A stretch of DNA of 64,000 nt from Pseudeuparius sepicola (lineage: Eukaryota > Arthropoda > Insecta > Coleoptera > Anthribidae), in the NCBI GenBank assembly GCA_963920635.1, contig OY987298.1:20989647-21053646 (forward strand). Direction: 5' to 3'. Position numbers and translations under genes: made by a program. The first letter of the stretch is position 1. Each line of letters starts with the position of its first letter. Below, in pieces: positions 51,312 to 62,647 of this stretch. A model generated the notes under the pieces. It did no database searches and had not been told where the DNA came from. It saw only the letters and a list, made by a program, of their open reading frames with translations.

Positions 51312-53840
51312 AGGTAATTCCGGGTTAGTTTCCCCACCGGGAGAGATGCCCTACTTTGTGCATTTCCGCTATTGCCTACTAGAGGGCGGCACATCTTATA
51401 TCGGCACGTTCATTATGGATAGTTGTTTATTTACTTATGCACGTTCGTTTCGCCGGCTGCTCGTTTTGGTTTTTTACGCCATTTAAGGTAAGTTTTATTA
51501 TAAATTACTCGTGATATATGGAACGCATGTGTTAATGAGCATAGTATCTATGTTTGTGTATGGCGTGAACAGCGTGTGGTAGAGATGTCTCACCTAGGGG
51601 ATCGGCCTGTTCACAAACGACATGAACTATGCTGGCTAGGGCATCTATACCGTACTAAAAGGATATAAGTCCCGAGGCGTCTCTACCAGATAAAAGGAGA
51701 ATTGCCCCGGGGCATCTATCCCAAATCTTTTTTCAATAATAACATTTATAATTTCTGTTATTTTAGACATGCCGACAAAATATAAAAGAAAACCCGGTGC
51801 AATTCAAAGACGACAATGGACGCAAGAAAACTTAGTGGAAGCGATTAGAAGGGTAGAAGTTGGCGGTAATTTTGGTATTCCATCAAGAACTCTTCGAAGA
51901 AGAAGGCAAACTGGAGTTGTTTCTGATATTCCTCTTGGTCCTCAGGGTATTTTAGGCATTGAAAACGAGAAAAGATTAGTAGCCCATATTCAGAAACTGG
52001 AAAAGGTTGGATTTGCACCTGAACGCGACACCATTAGATCTCTGGCATACCAATTCGCCGAAAAACTAGGCATAAACCACAAATTTAACAGAGACACCGA
52101 AATGGCCGGCTACGACTGGTTAGAATCTTTTCTATGTAGAAATAAAGAGTTGAGCCTTAGAAAATCTCAAGGTTTGTCACTTGCTCGAAGTGAGGGAATG
52201 AATAGAGAAGAAGCAAGACGTTTTTATGAAATTTTGACTGCTGTGTTTACGGAATTTAATATGTTTGAAAATCCTGGAAACATTTTCAATATGGATGAGA
52301 CCGGATATCAGATAAATAATGAGGCTGGCACTGTTATAGCAACCAAAGGTGCCAAGGATGTGCACACTATAATATCTAGTGAAAGAGGTGATAATGTGTC
52401 GATTATTGCTTGTTGTAGCGCAGAGGGAACCTTTCTTCCTCCCGTTATTATTTTTAAAGGAGTACGAGAAAAAAAGGAATTTGGCGATGGTCTTCCTTCT
52501 GGCTCCAAAGTGTTCATGAATCCAAAATCGTCATATATAACGTCGGTACTGTGACATATGACAGTGTACAGATGACTTAAAGAACACTTTGTTCCAAAAA
52601 AAACCGCCAGGCAGAACAGTTTTAATTTTAGATGGCCATTCGTTGCACAGAAATTCCCTCGATATGCTAGATTACGCAGAGGAGAACGAGGTTACTTTAA
52701 TTTGTCTTCCTAGCCATACTACACAAGCGTTGCAACCCTTAGATCGGTCATTTTTTTAAATCTTTTAAGCACAACCTAAAGCGTGAATCTAGGCAGTGGA
52801 TTTTAAATCATCCACATCCAGGAAGACGAAATTGGGCTTTCTGGATTTAGGGCAACCGGCATTTTCCCTCTAAACCCGGAAGCTGTTCCGGATCATTTTT
52901 ATGGTATTTCGGATGAAATGGTTGCTTCAGCAGACGATATTAATGAAAAAGGTGCCGCAAAATCTCCAAGTCCTAAAAGGTTACCAAGTACATCGTGTAG
53001 TCAAGCTCATTCACCAGGACCATCAAGATTAAGCCAATCCCCGTTGCCAATAGCTGGAACCTCCCAACTATCACCATCGCCTGTGTCTAAACCAAAAACT
53101 TGCACATCGTCAAAATCTACAGTATCTTGTAAAGAAACCCCGTCAAAGTACTTGTTAGAAATCAGTCCAATTCCTGTACTTCCCACTAAACGAGAGAAAA
53201 AAAGAAAACAGTCCGCTGAGATTTTGAAACCTCGAAACGCAAAACAGTTTTCAAACGTCAACAAAACAGGAAAACGTAATCGTGAAAGCAGCTCCTCGTC
53301 CTCTTCGGATGATGCACCATTGGCTTCTCTGAGTACCCGACAAAAAAGTTAACTCTAAAGAAGACACGCGTTTCAGATAGTGATACCGAGCAATGCGTCG
53401 AATGTTTGGAGATGTATTTTCAGACAAGAGAAACGGTCGATTGGATACAGTGCATAACTTGCCAGAAATGGATGCACGAAACATGCACTATGTATTTTAA
53501 TAAGTGCAATTCTTGTGGAAGGGAGGATAAGCGCAAAGAAAAATCCCAAACCGCCCTAAAACAGTTAGAGCGCAATTTTTAGATGTTTTTTTATAGGCGA
53601 GGCGTCTGTCCCAATTGATAGGGGCAACTCATCCGGACATGCGGGAGAGATGGCCAGATTACCTTTAATTTTTTTTTAGTTGACAGTGGGAAACTAAGTT
53701 TATTTGTTGTATTTTTTATGCTTGAGGCGAAAGTTAGCAAGACTTGCTATTTGTGTTGAATTTTTCATCAATAAAAAGTTTATCACACTATTGTTTATTT
53801 ACTTTTATTTTTATGTGGGGCAACACTACCGGAATTACCT
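51312..53840 (+). mobile_element. Pogo-like (Tc1/mariner superfamily) element
   Basis: Short inverted ends (AGGTAATTCCGG on each side, then a related TAGT...CCCCAC block) abut TA at 51310-51311 and 53841-53842. Subterminal copies of a GAGATGCC-like or GGGGCATCT-like motif are scattered at both ends (for example 51340-51352, about 51590, 51635, 51700 and 53643). The interior is a pogo-type transposase with several breaks. Confidence 0.8.
51769..53582 (+). pseudogene. Pogo-like transposase with C-terminal PHD-like zinc finger, broken
   Basis: The first 261 codons (51769-52554) are open. They hold a pipsqueak-type helix-turn-helix (RRQWTQENLVEAIRRVEVGG, FGIPSRTLRRR), then a CENP-B-like DNA-binding region (AGYDWLESFLCRNKELSLRK) and the first catalytic Asp in FNMDETGYQ. 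After a frame change near 52555 the sequence continues with TVLILDGHSLHR (second Asp) and LPSHTTQALQPLD (third Asp). Stops and shifts follow near 52760 and 52830. From 52918 to about 53350 there is a Ser/Pro-rich linker. The last 60 codons hold C-x2-C, C-x2-C, H-x2-C and C-x2-C pairs (CVEC, CITCQKWMHETC, CNSC), a PHD-like finger known at the end of some insect pogo transposases. At least three breaks make it inactive. Confidence 0.8.
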
Positions 53841-53972
53841 TACACGCATACAGACTCCATAAAGGACCGAGTAATGAACAAAAAAAAACTATACAATAAA
53901 GAACACAAAATTATATCCAAACTTTTGTTTAAATAAATTTTAAAGTTATTAAAATTTAAGAGCGGGTTGCCG

Positions 53973-54287
53973 ACAGCGAAAGTGACGTTAGATTTCGTAT
54001 TTTTTTAAGTTGTATAGCATAAAATCTAATAACATTTTACCTGGCAAAAATTTAGTACAAACATCTCTCTCTTCATTTTAATCATAAGATCAGAAAAGCA
54101 AATGCACTGGAATTATTATTTTCCCCAAGGTTTTCATAACCTATAAAACAAAACTCTGCTGGTAAAAGCTAATTAAAATGAAGACAGAGATGTTTGTACT
54201 AAATTTTTGCAAGGTAAAATGTTATTAGATCTTATGTTATACAACTTAAAAAAATAAGAAATTTAACGTCACTTTCGCTGTCGTAGG
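53973..54287. mobile_element. 315 bp foldback MITE
   Basis: Arms 53973-54095 and 54172-54287 are inverted copies (CGACAGCGAAAGTGACGTTA on the left, CGTCACTTTCGCTGTCG on the right). The loop is about 75 bp. The target duplication is unclear. Non-coding. Confidence 0.75.
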
Positions 54288-56595
54288 TACATTGTCGTTG
54301 AAGTCTGGTATATCTTGTAGGTACGTCCATGACTATGACACTGACACTGCTACGACTATTTTTTAACGCGTCTTCGTGTTCTATAATTTATTATTTTAAA
54401 AGAACCCGCGACGGCCGCGATGTGCCTGTACCTGTACCGGCACCGGCATTTGTTTACATTTTTTCGCAGACGACGCAGTGACGCAGACTGAGAGGCGGGC
54501 GAGGCGGCCCAGCTGGGCCCGCGGCCGGCGTTGTCGGTTATTTACTGTCTTGCTTGCAAAAATTTGAATAATACTGTTTTGTTAGTTGCCTTTTGCCTTG
54601 CAGCCTGCAGGCATGGGTCATAGTATAAAGTATAAACAATTTGTTTTTATTGTCATAAAGAAATGTCACTCAAAATTCGGACCTAGCCTGGCTATGGTCT
54701 TAAAAAATAGATATTGCCTTCGCTATTCCTATCAATCGAGCCAACCGGCAATGCCGCGACGAAATCCACTGCTGGATTACGATTTTAATGTGCTCCTCGG
54801 CTATATAGCGGTCCTTGTTTATCATACATATTTTGGCTGTTTCGCTCCTTGCGATATTAGACAGAGACGGGCGCTATTTTATCGGATCTCGCACTTTTTA
54901 GGAGCAAGTGCTCATGAGATTATTATAGTATTATGGCTATTCATATTTTCACCAACGGTTCCGCCAGCTTTTTTCACCAACGGTCCGCCAGCCAGGATAA
55001 AACCTGTTTGCGATTGATTGACTTGCCTTATATAGCTTAATATTTTCTCGGTTTTAGAGAGGGGGCACGTGCTCCTGTTCTCTTACATAAAAACCGCCAC
55101 TGGTGATTTAGGTTAAGTAAATATGCAGGAATTTCGTCCCGACGCTCATCTTATTGCGCCTGCAGGATCCTGGGTTCGCAAGTCGGGCACTCTCGGGTAT
55201 TCTGCGGGGTCCCGTCGACGGAGAGTGCCAGGTGATGAAAGTAGGGATGATGCTTAGCGAATAGTGTAGGCGACTGTACTTCGATAATATTGTAGGTATA
55301 ATGTGATACTGAGTATCACAGAAAATATAGCAGGCAACACACATTTGTAACGGATTTTTCCATTTCAAAATCCGTTACTCGCATTTATATTTTTTTATTA
55401 ACATAAAGTCATTATTTTCAAATATATATCCATACTTAATAACTAATTTATTTTTCGGACAGTTTAAATTCATTTACAATATTGTATTCAATTTTATTAC
55501 GCCTTTTTCAAATTTTAAAACTTAGATTATTTCAAATTTTCGCGCATCATATACAATGGCCGCATACTTCCGCCTAGCCTCGAACCCTGCGCAGATTCAA
55601 AGTGCGAAAATTCAAGTGTGTGTTTACCTATCAACAGGTATGTAATTAAAAAACGGTATTATGAATTACTCGATTTTCCAAGGTCTTTCTTTGAATAGCC
55701 ACCATCTTGCGGTTATTATCTTATCAAACATTTTCAAGTATTGGTCACGTGTCACATTTATTTTTCTTATTTTTCGGGTTAAGTCACGATTCTGTAGTAC
55801 GGAGTCGCTCAGATAAATCTGACACTGATAAATTCAGTTTTCTAGTAAATGTATATTAAATTATATATTTTTTTAACTTTCTTAAATTTTGTACTTACCG
55901 TTCAAGTCTCAAATAAATTTTTCGCGTTAAATTTGATTTAAAAATTTCATACATTTAATAATTCGGGCTGGAGCATTCTCAAAATTTTTTCTTTTAATTA
56001 AATATTAAGCACTTTGCCATTCTGGTCAGTTAAATTATATTAATTATCTAAAAATTTAAAAGCTATGCATAGCTCCCAATAGTTTAGTATAATTCTAACC
56101 ATTTAATTTTTATCATTATTTGTCAGTATTAAATAACTTTGATATCATAATTCAATTTTAAATATTAATCGTAACCTAGTGGTTTATACATTTTTGTAAA
56201 AGGCTTAGAACTTGTCTAATGCTATTTTCTTTCTGATTTGTTCATGCTTGCACACCATCGCTGAGGACGCTACGACCACAGCCCTCTGACGACGAACAAC
56301 GTAACGAGAGTTGCGTAGGCATATAGAGAGGAGTTGCGTTGGCATAGGTGCCGACTCCTGGTCAGCTCTACTTCGGCGAAACCCCTGAGATATCCGCTAG
56401 CACCAACAACAGCAGCGCCTACACGAGCAGAAAAGGACCGGAGGAAGCCCTAGCCTCGCCCCGCATCACAACATGCCTCGTTTGAGCGTTAAAGCGACTG
56501 AAGACGCAGTTCCAACTTATTATTCAGAGGAATTATAATTATAACTGAAGAGTCGGAGTATTTGTATGTGCTGTTGGCTCCTGCCTGGGCTTCAT
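54288..56595. other. Stretch without supported gene; GC-rich island at 54.39-54.54 kb
   Basis: About 54390-54540 is rich in CpG (GGCCCAGCTGGGCCCGCGGCC and nearby) and could be a promoter-like island, but no gene starts can be supported beside it. A 143-codon frame at 54586-55017 has no recognisable motif. About 56230-56500 is again GC-richer and unrecognised. Confidence 0.4.
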
Positions 56596-56596
56596 T

Positions 56597-57380
56597 TGAG
56601 GAGCTCATTTCCAAAGTGCAACAAGTCCATTACCTATTTAACTTGTTGGCTAAGAAGGTATAACTGATTCTACTATTTCTACAAAACCTATTGAGAGAAA
56701 GGATTTGTGTTTTAATTTTGTGTTGTATATATATTTAGAAACTCTTTTTTTTTAAATAGAAATCAATATTTTAAATTTTTGTGCTCAATATTATAACGGA
56801 CTTGTTTCTCTATGAAAAAAAAAAGTAGGACCTGTTACGTTTTGTTTAAAAAATTTATTGCATTATAGGTATTTTTTGAATCAGTTCCATAAACACCAGA
56901 TGATAATTACAACATTTTGTATTATGTTTTAACTTCCGGTTCGTCATGGAGACAGTTGTCAGCTTTGCAGTTGTCAGCTTTGGCTTTAGCTGAGAGTCTC
57001 GGCCTTTTGCGACTTCCAATACTATGGTCAGCCACACTAACACCTTCCGTTATATCCATTTTCAATGTCGAAAATTGCTGTACAAACAAATAACACGTGC
57101 TGTCGGCGTTTTAAAATTCGCAACTGAATGACTCGCTGTGGACTTGTAGCATTTTGAAACGAAAACATGGACTTATTACTCTTCGAAAATTATATCTCGA
57201 TGGACTTGTTTCCTTCTGCAAATTATATGTAAAAAGGGGTATCTGTTTGAATGGGATTTGATACGTTTTGAAAGTTTAAGAATATTATAATAGATAGATA
57301 GCCCGTAGAAGAGTGCAGCGCCATCTCTACTTGAAATTGGGTAAAAATGGACTTGTTGCACTTTGGAAATGAGCTCCTCA
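56597..57380. mobile_element. 784 bp element with 34 bp perfect inverted ends and GGACTTGTT repeats
   Basis: 56597-56630 and 57347-57380 are perfect inverted copies (core CTCATTTCCAAAGTGCAACA). The motif GGACTTGTT within the ends recurs or nearly recurs inside at about 56795, 56827, 57167 and 57198, as subterminal transposase sites often do. A minus-strand frame (57060-56932) with an RKRPRL basic stretch and another crossing the right end are unrecognised. Confidence 0.55.
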
Positions 57381-57933
57381 TTTGTTGCTTCCCAAATCGT
57401 TCCTATCTTTTTGATTTGGTTGATGTTACACCGTACTGATGATTGCCAAATAGCATGAAACACGTGTATGCGGTTACTAGTTTTTTTGTTTGTTTTCTAA
57501 CTTTGAGTGCTTATGCCCATTATCACTTTTTCTTGTATTAACAATTATTTTCAGAATGGTATACGTCTTGTATACTGCATAATTTTTTTCTCCTACTGCT
57601 TTAGTGTTTTTGTTTGTTTTGCGGTTCTCCCCTTTTTATCCTCATGCATGTGTAAAACGTTTCAGTTAATTTGCTTTTCGCTTTCAAGACAAATAATAAA
57701 ATAAAACTCACATGTACTTGATTAGTTTGTCTAGCTTTAATATCTACTTCAGTCCTGTATATTATTATTGTTTAATTGTGACAAGTAAATGAATATCTTG
57801 GTAAGTCTTTTGTCTATTATTGCTATTTATGTTTTTATTAAACTTTTTACGTACATTCTAAATTGTCAAACTTTTCTTGTTTTGATAGTGTTTTTATTTT
57901 CTCGTTTTACTGTGTATCTTGTAGATTTTTAGA
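57381..57933. other. AT-rich stretch without supported gene
   Basis: It lies upstream of the hammerhead-like motif. No GIY-YIG coding remnant was found in it. Confidence 0.4.
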
Positions 57934-57972
57934 TGCCTGAAGATGGTTGTATAGCAGCCGAAACGTTGGTGA
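57934..57972 (+). ncRNA. Hammerhead-like / Penelope 3'-end motif
   Basis: CTGAAGA (fits CUGANGA), then stem GGTTG-TATAG-CAGCC, then GAAACG: the order of a hammerhead core and a string commonly seen at Penelope-like 3' ends. Stem I is weak here and there is one unpaired base before stem II, so activity is doubtful. Confidence 0.4.
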
Positions 57973-58954
57973 GGAGATGATTTAAATTTACGCTGCCTTT
58001 TTTACGACCCCGAATTCCATTCATTTTGTACTTTAAAAATCAATTTTGGGTCACGACATATTATATATATTATTATTAAATTAATAATAAGATAAAGTGG
58101 TGAATGGCCAATGAGCCTGTTTCCTGTGTCACTTCTTCTTCAGATTTATTTTGTAGTTTTCTGGATTCAACACCAACCTAACTTGTTCTTGTTGGTGTTT
58201 ACTATGTTTTGTGAAATTTCGGCTCTGGTACTATCTGCTTGATACTAGATGGCGCAACTGGTTGGTTTCTCACCTTTCAGCTGCAAGTTACACTCTTATA
58301 ACTGCTACCGTTTCGGGTTTGAGTCGTTCGGGAAGGTTATGGCTGCCTTGATGAACCTAATAAGGGGAAACAGCTGTCGTACTGTACCTTCTCGAATATG
58401 AAAACACCGGCACATCCATTAGAACTTGGATGTTGGTATGATATTACCAGTTGCCAAAATTTATAGTCCCATAAAGCCGCTAACTTTCTTTTTGTAAAAA
58501 TCTATTGGGGACGTGAAATTTTATCATCTTTTCATTAATAATAATGTAGGTATCAAAAGCCTACATGTAAGCGTCGACTATAGAACACAACACTTCTCAG
58601 TCCTACTTATCCCTCCACCATCATCCCATTTCCGACAAATCTCCGTCTAAACTCGATTCGACGCCCCCTCACGTCTCCCCGGAAAAAACTGCCGGACAGG
58701 GCCGGGAGAAGGGCCTTATACCCCGGAAGACAAATCGGGCCGGCCGCCCGCCGCCCCACCCGAAATACTGATGGGCCTGCGGCGCACCGCGGCACGGCCG
58801 GCCCTCGGGACACACGGAAACTTCTGAAGCCCGAGGCCCCCGAGCCGCCGCTTCCGCAAATAACAAAAGACCTTGGGGGTGAGCGCGCCGCCGGTTGCGA
58901 CGACAAAAGGCGCGGCTTACGTTCTATCTACGTATAGAACTATTTCTATGTGCA
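57973..58954. other. Stretch with a GC-rich block, no supported gene
   Basis: About 58650-58915 is strongly GC-rich with many GGCCGGCC and CCGCCG strings. Open frames on the minus strand there are compositional and match no family. A CpG-island-like origin is possible. Confidence 0.4.
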
Positions 58955-60800
58955 CAGGGTGGTCAGATAAGAATGCAAAGTGCTGTATCTCGGAAACTAT
59001 TCGTCGTAGAGACTTGCCGAAAATTTTTTTTTGAATAAAGTGGCCAAGGGAAAAACCTGGAAATTATTTTCAGATTTCCAAGATAGTCATCTTAAACTTT
59101 TAAAGTGATTTTTCACTGAAATCCACCTAGTAATGTTACCAAAATAGTATATGCTTTTTAAAGGTAAGCTTTATTCGAGTAATTTTTGTTTATCACTTTT
59201 TGACATATCTATAAAAATAAAGTGGTGGGGAGTGATTCTGTAACTCCTGTAACTCCTGTAACTCCTGTAACTCCTAAATGTCAGAACGGATTTTAACAAA
59301 CTTGGTCTCGTTGGAAAAAGCATTTATTGGTCCATCGAACCCATCTTACCCGTGATATGTCTAAGTCTCAGTGATGCCGCTAGAGCACGTTTTTTGATAT
59401 AATAACGGAAAATTGCAAAATTCTCGAAAAAATTAAATGCAATAATATTACTTTTTTTTTCATAAAAATGTAGTGAAATGATACCTAAATAGGCTAGTGA
59501 AAACCGTATCTCGATATCCTATTCCTAGCCGAAAATATCAAAGAAAAAAAATTTAGTTTTATCATAAAATTTTAAAAAGACGCTGTTACACCGGTATTTA
59601 TTCTTATTTGTCTTTTTTTAAGATTTAATGATAAACTTTCATATTTTTATCATTTTTTATTTATAAAAGTATACATAGTTCAAAAATTAAAAAAAAAAAC
59701 GTGTAGGGGCATAATAATCAATGCATTTAATATGCAAGTGCAAGGTAGGCAAAATACGAAGGGTAGGCGATGGAGGAAAAACAAATGCCTAAATTCAACT
59801 TGTCAACATTGGAGCTGCTGTAATGTCCACGCATCAGCGGCTCCAACAATGCATTGACTGTGATGGAAGACAGTTCGACCATTTACGGAAGCATTAGTTT
59901 TATTAAAAAAGAACATTTTCAGTTCTGAATAGGATTTTAAATTGATTTTAGGCATTTGTTTTTCCTCCATAGCCTTATACCTACCCTTCGTATTTTGCCT
60001 ACCTTGCACTTTCATATTAAATGCATTGATTATTATGGCCCTACACGTTTTTTTTTTTAATTTTGGAACTAAGTATACCTACCTACTTTTATAATTAAAA
60101 AATGATAAAATTATGAAAGTTTATCATTAAATCTTAAAAAAGACAAATAAGAATAAATACCGGTGTAACAGCGTCTTTTTCGAAATTTTATGATAAAACT
60201 AAATTTTCTTTCTTTGATATTTTCAGCTAGGAATAGGATATCGAGATACGGTTTTCACTAGCCTATTTAGGTATAATTTCACTAAATTTTTATGAAAAAA
60301 AAGTAATATTATTGCATTTAATTTTTTGGAGAATTTTGCAATTTTCTGTTATTATATCAAAAAACGCGCTCTAGCGGCATCACTGAGACTTAGACATATC
60401 ACGGGTAAGATGCGGGTTTGATGGACCAATAAATGCTTTTTCCAACGAGACCAAGTTTGTTAAAATCCGTTCTGACATTTAGGAGTTACAGCTGTTTATT
60501 TAAAAAAAACATTGCGAATCACTCCCCACCACTTTATTTTAATAGATATGTCAAAAAGTGTTAAACAAAAATTACTCGAATAAAGCTTACCTTTAAAAAA
60601 CATATATTATTTTGGTAACATTACTAGGTGGATTTCAGTGAAAAATCACTTTAAAAGTTTAAGATGGCGGTTACGCCCCCTGGTGACTATCTTGGAAATC
60701 TGAAAATAATTTCCAGGTTTTTCTCTTGGCCACTTTATTCTAATAGTTATTAAAATGGTTTCCGAGATACAGCACTTTGCATTCTTATCTGACCACCCTG
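58955..60800. mobile_element. 1.85 kb foldback element with ~850 bp arms
   Basis: The left arm (58955 to about 59760) and right arm (about 60000-60800) are inverted copies beginning CAGGGTGGTCAGATAAGAAT. The right end abuts TA, while the left flank reads CA. The right arm has a block of about 20 bp (GGGGGCGTAACCGCC) missing from the left, and the left arm has a 9 bp tandem expansion. The loop of about 240 bp has an unrecognised minus-strand frame (60015-59803). Confidence 0.82.
59239..59275 (+). repeat. Four tandem copies of TGTAACTCC
   Basis: The 9 bp unit is repeated four times. The equivalent place in the right arm (about 60482-60492) has a single copy, so the expansion came after the foldback formed. 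Confidence 0.8.
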
Positions 60801-60802
60801 TA

Positions 60803-61913
60803 CAAAGTGCCTTTTAAGTTAGTCGTCAAGCTTACATTATCATGAGAAGTCTTCATGTTGCTGAAGGTTGTAATGAATTAATGAACTGAGAATCAATCCG
60901 TTCATCCGCATTTCTTACAGAGCTGCTCGACAAATGAAGAGATTCCATAAGCTGAACAACGAGAAAGTGGCCCTTTGCCTAACCAAATTTGAGAAATTCA
61001 CAATTTTCATTCTCTTACTTATCAATAATTTTTTTTTAATTCTACTTTTAATATCTTGTATGTACATTTTGAAATAGACAATAAAAATTTGCATAAGAAA
61101 AATGAGATCTGTATACCTATTTAATTGATTTAAATTTACTTTAATCCATTTAACAAAAAAATTAAAGAGTGATTTACGTCAGTTAGGTACCTACCGCCAT
61201 TTCGAAATTATACGTATGTCAATATTAACCCCTATATAATTAAGAGGTCCTATGTCTCGACAAGGGACCCTCTAGACCTAGGCCAAACATTGTATGGCGA
61301 AATACATTTATCGTCGACTGAAAAGTAAGGTTACTTACTATGAAAAGTAGGTACCTATACTGCCTATTAATATGCAGCCATCACTAAACCACCCAATATA
61401 AACGACAATAGCAGGAACAAATCTGTTTTATATTTAGATCAGAACTTTCCCGGCATTCAGCCTCCGAGACCACCGCACATCTTTAATATATGCCTTATTT
61501 ATTCAAAGATAACGCAATACCGGAAATTTATAGCCCTAATAAAATATATTAAACCAGTGGAACTAACACATAGAGGGGCGCCCGCCTCCAATCTCTAACA
61601 TACGATCCCATTTTGTTCTCCGACAAAAAACCATTACCATGACAGATATCGCCGGAGATTTAAAATTATTTGAATATATATTCCGGGGGAATAAAAGTGG
61701 GATTTAACTTATGACCCCTATGGGGGATAGAAAAAGGGGAAAATCGATTGATAGATCATTGGGAGGTGGGGCCCGCAGGGTCTCGGGTCAGGGGGAGGAT
61801 AGGGCTATTAATCTCGCTGGGGGGAGGAGCGGCGGCAAACGGTATACTTGAGGGGAATTTTGGTCTATGCGTGTCCAAAAGTTTCGCTATAAATAATTGT
61901 TGTTTATATAGGA
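60803..61913. other. Unique stretch without supported gene
   Basis: About 61550-61860 is purine-rich with G runs and mixed composition, and no frame resembles a protein. Nothing else identified. Confidence 0.4.
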
Positions 61914-61921
61914 GTCCTGGA

Positions 61922-62602
61922 TAGGGCTGTTCGATCTCCGAATTTCAGTATCGGAAATCGATACTGAAAAAGTATCGATAAAATCGATAAATCGATAAAA
62001 TCGATCTTATCGATACAATCGATCTTATTGATACAATCGATCTTATCGATCATGTTGATAAAATCGATCTTATCGATAAAATCGATCTTATCGATAAAAT
62101 CGATCTTATCGATATAATTGATCTTATTGATAAAATCGATATAATCAATTTTATTTAAGAAGCTAAACAAAAAAAGGCCGATCGGCTTGCTGCGGACGCG
62201 GTCTGGACGCAATGGGTGCAGCAATTTCCTTTATTTTCGCAAACAATTTCAAAAGATAGATATAATTGGAAAGATCGATAAAATCAAAAATATCGATGAA
62301 ATCGAAAAGATCGATAAAATCGAAAAGATCCATAAAATCGAAAAGATCGAAAATATCGAAAAAATCGAAAAGATCGATAAAATCGAAAAGATCGATAAAA
62401 TCGAAAATATCGATAAAATCGAAAAGATCGATAAAATCGAAAAGATCGATAAAATCGAAAAGATCGATAAAATCGATAAGATCGAAAAGATCGAAAATAT
62501 CGATAAGATCGATATTTCGATTTATCGAAATTGAATATCGAGTATCGATAAAATCGATAGTATCGATACTTTCGATTTTATCGATATTTTGTCTCAGGCC
62601 TA
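61922..62602. mobile_element. hAT-type MITE filled with ATCGAT repeats, copy 2
   Basis: 681 bp, flanked by the 8 bp duplication GTCCTGGA (61914-61921, 62603-62610). It has the same ends (TAGGGCTG / TAGGCCTG inverted) and the same plan as 14985-15614: a left ATCGATAAA/ATCGATCTT array, a shared spacer (GCCGATCGGCTTGCTGCGGA), and a right ATCGATAAA/ATCGAAAAG array. The right array is longer than in copy 1. Long Ile/Asp/Lys frames here are low-complexity artefacts. Confidence 0.87.
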
Positions 62603-62647
62603 GTCCTGGATATGTTGTTTACATTTTTTATTAATAATGGAGTTATA

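Noticed and set aside
54586..55017. A 143-codon open frame downstream of a GC-rich island
   Set aside because: No motif, family resemblance or gene structure can be supported.
57176..57463. A 95-codon minus-strand frame at the right end of a TIR element
   Set aside because: It crosses the inverted end into flanking sequence and resembles nothing I know. It shares an EELISKVQQVH string with the left end only because the ends are inverted copies.
58607..58906. Arg/Gly/Pro-rich frames in a GC-rich block
   Set aside because: The composition explains the lack of stops, and two overlapping frames look equally coding-like.
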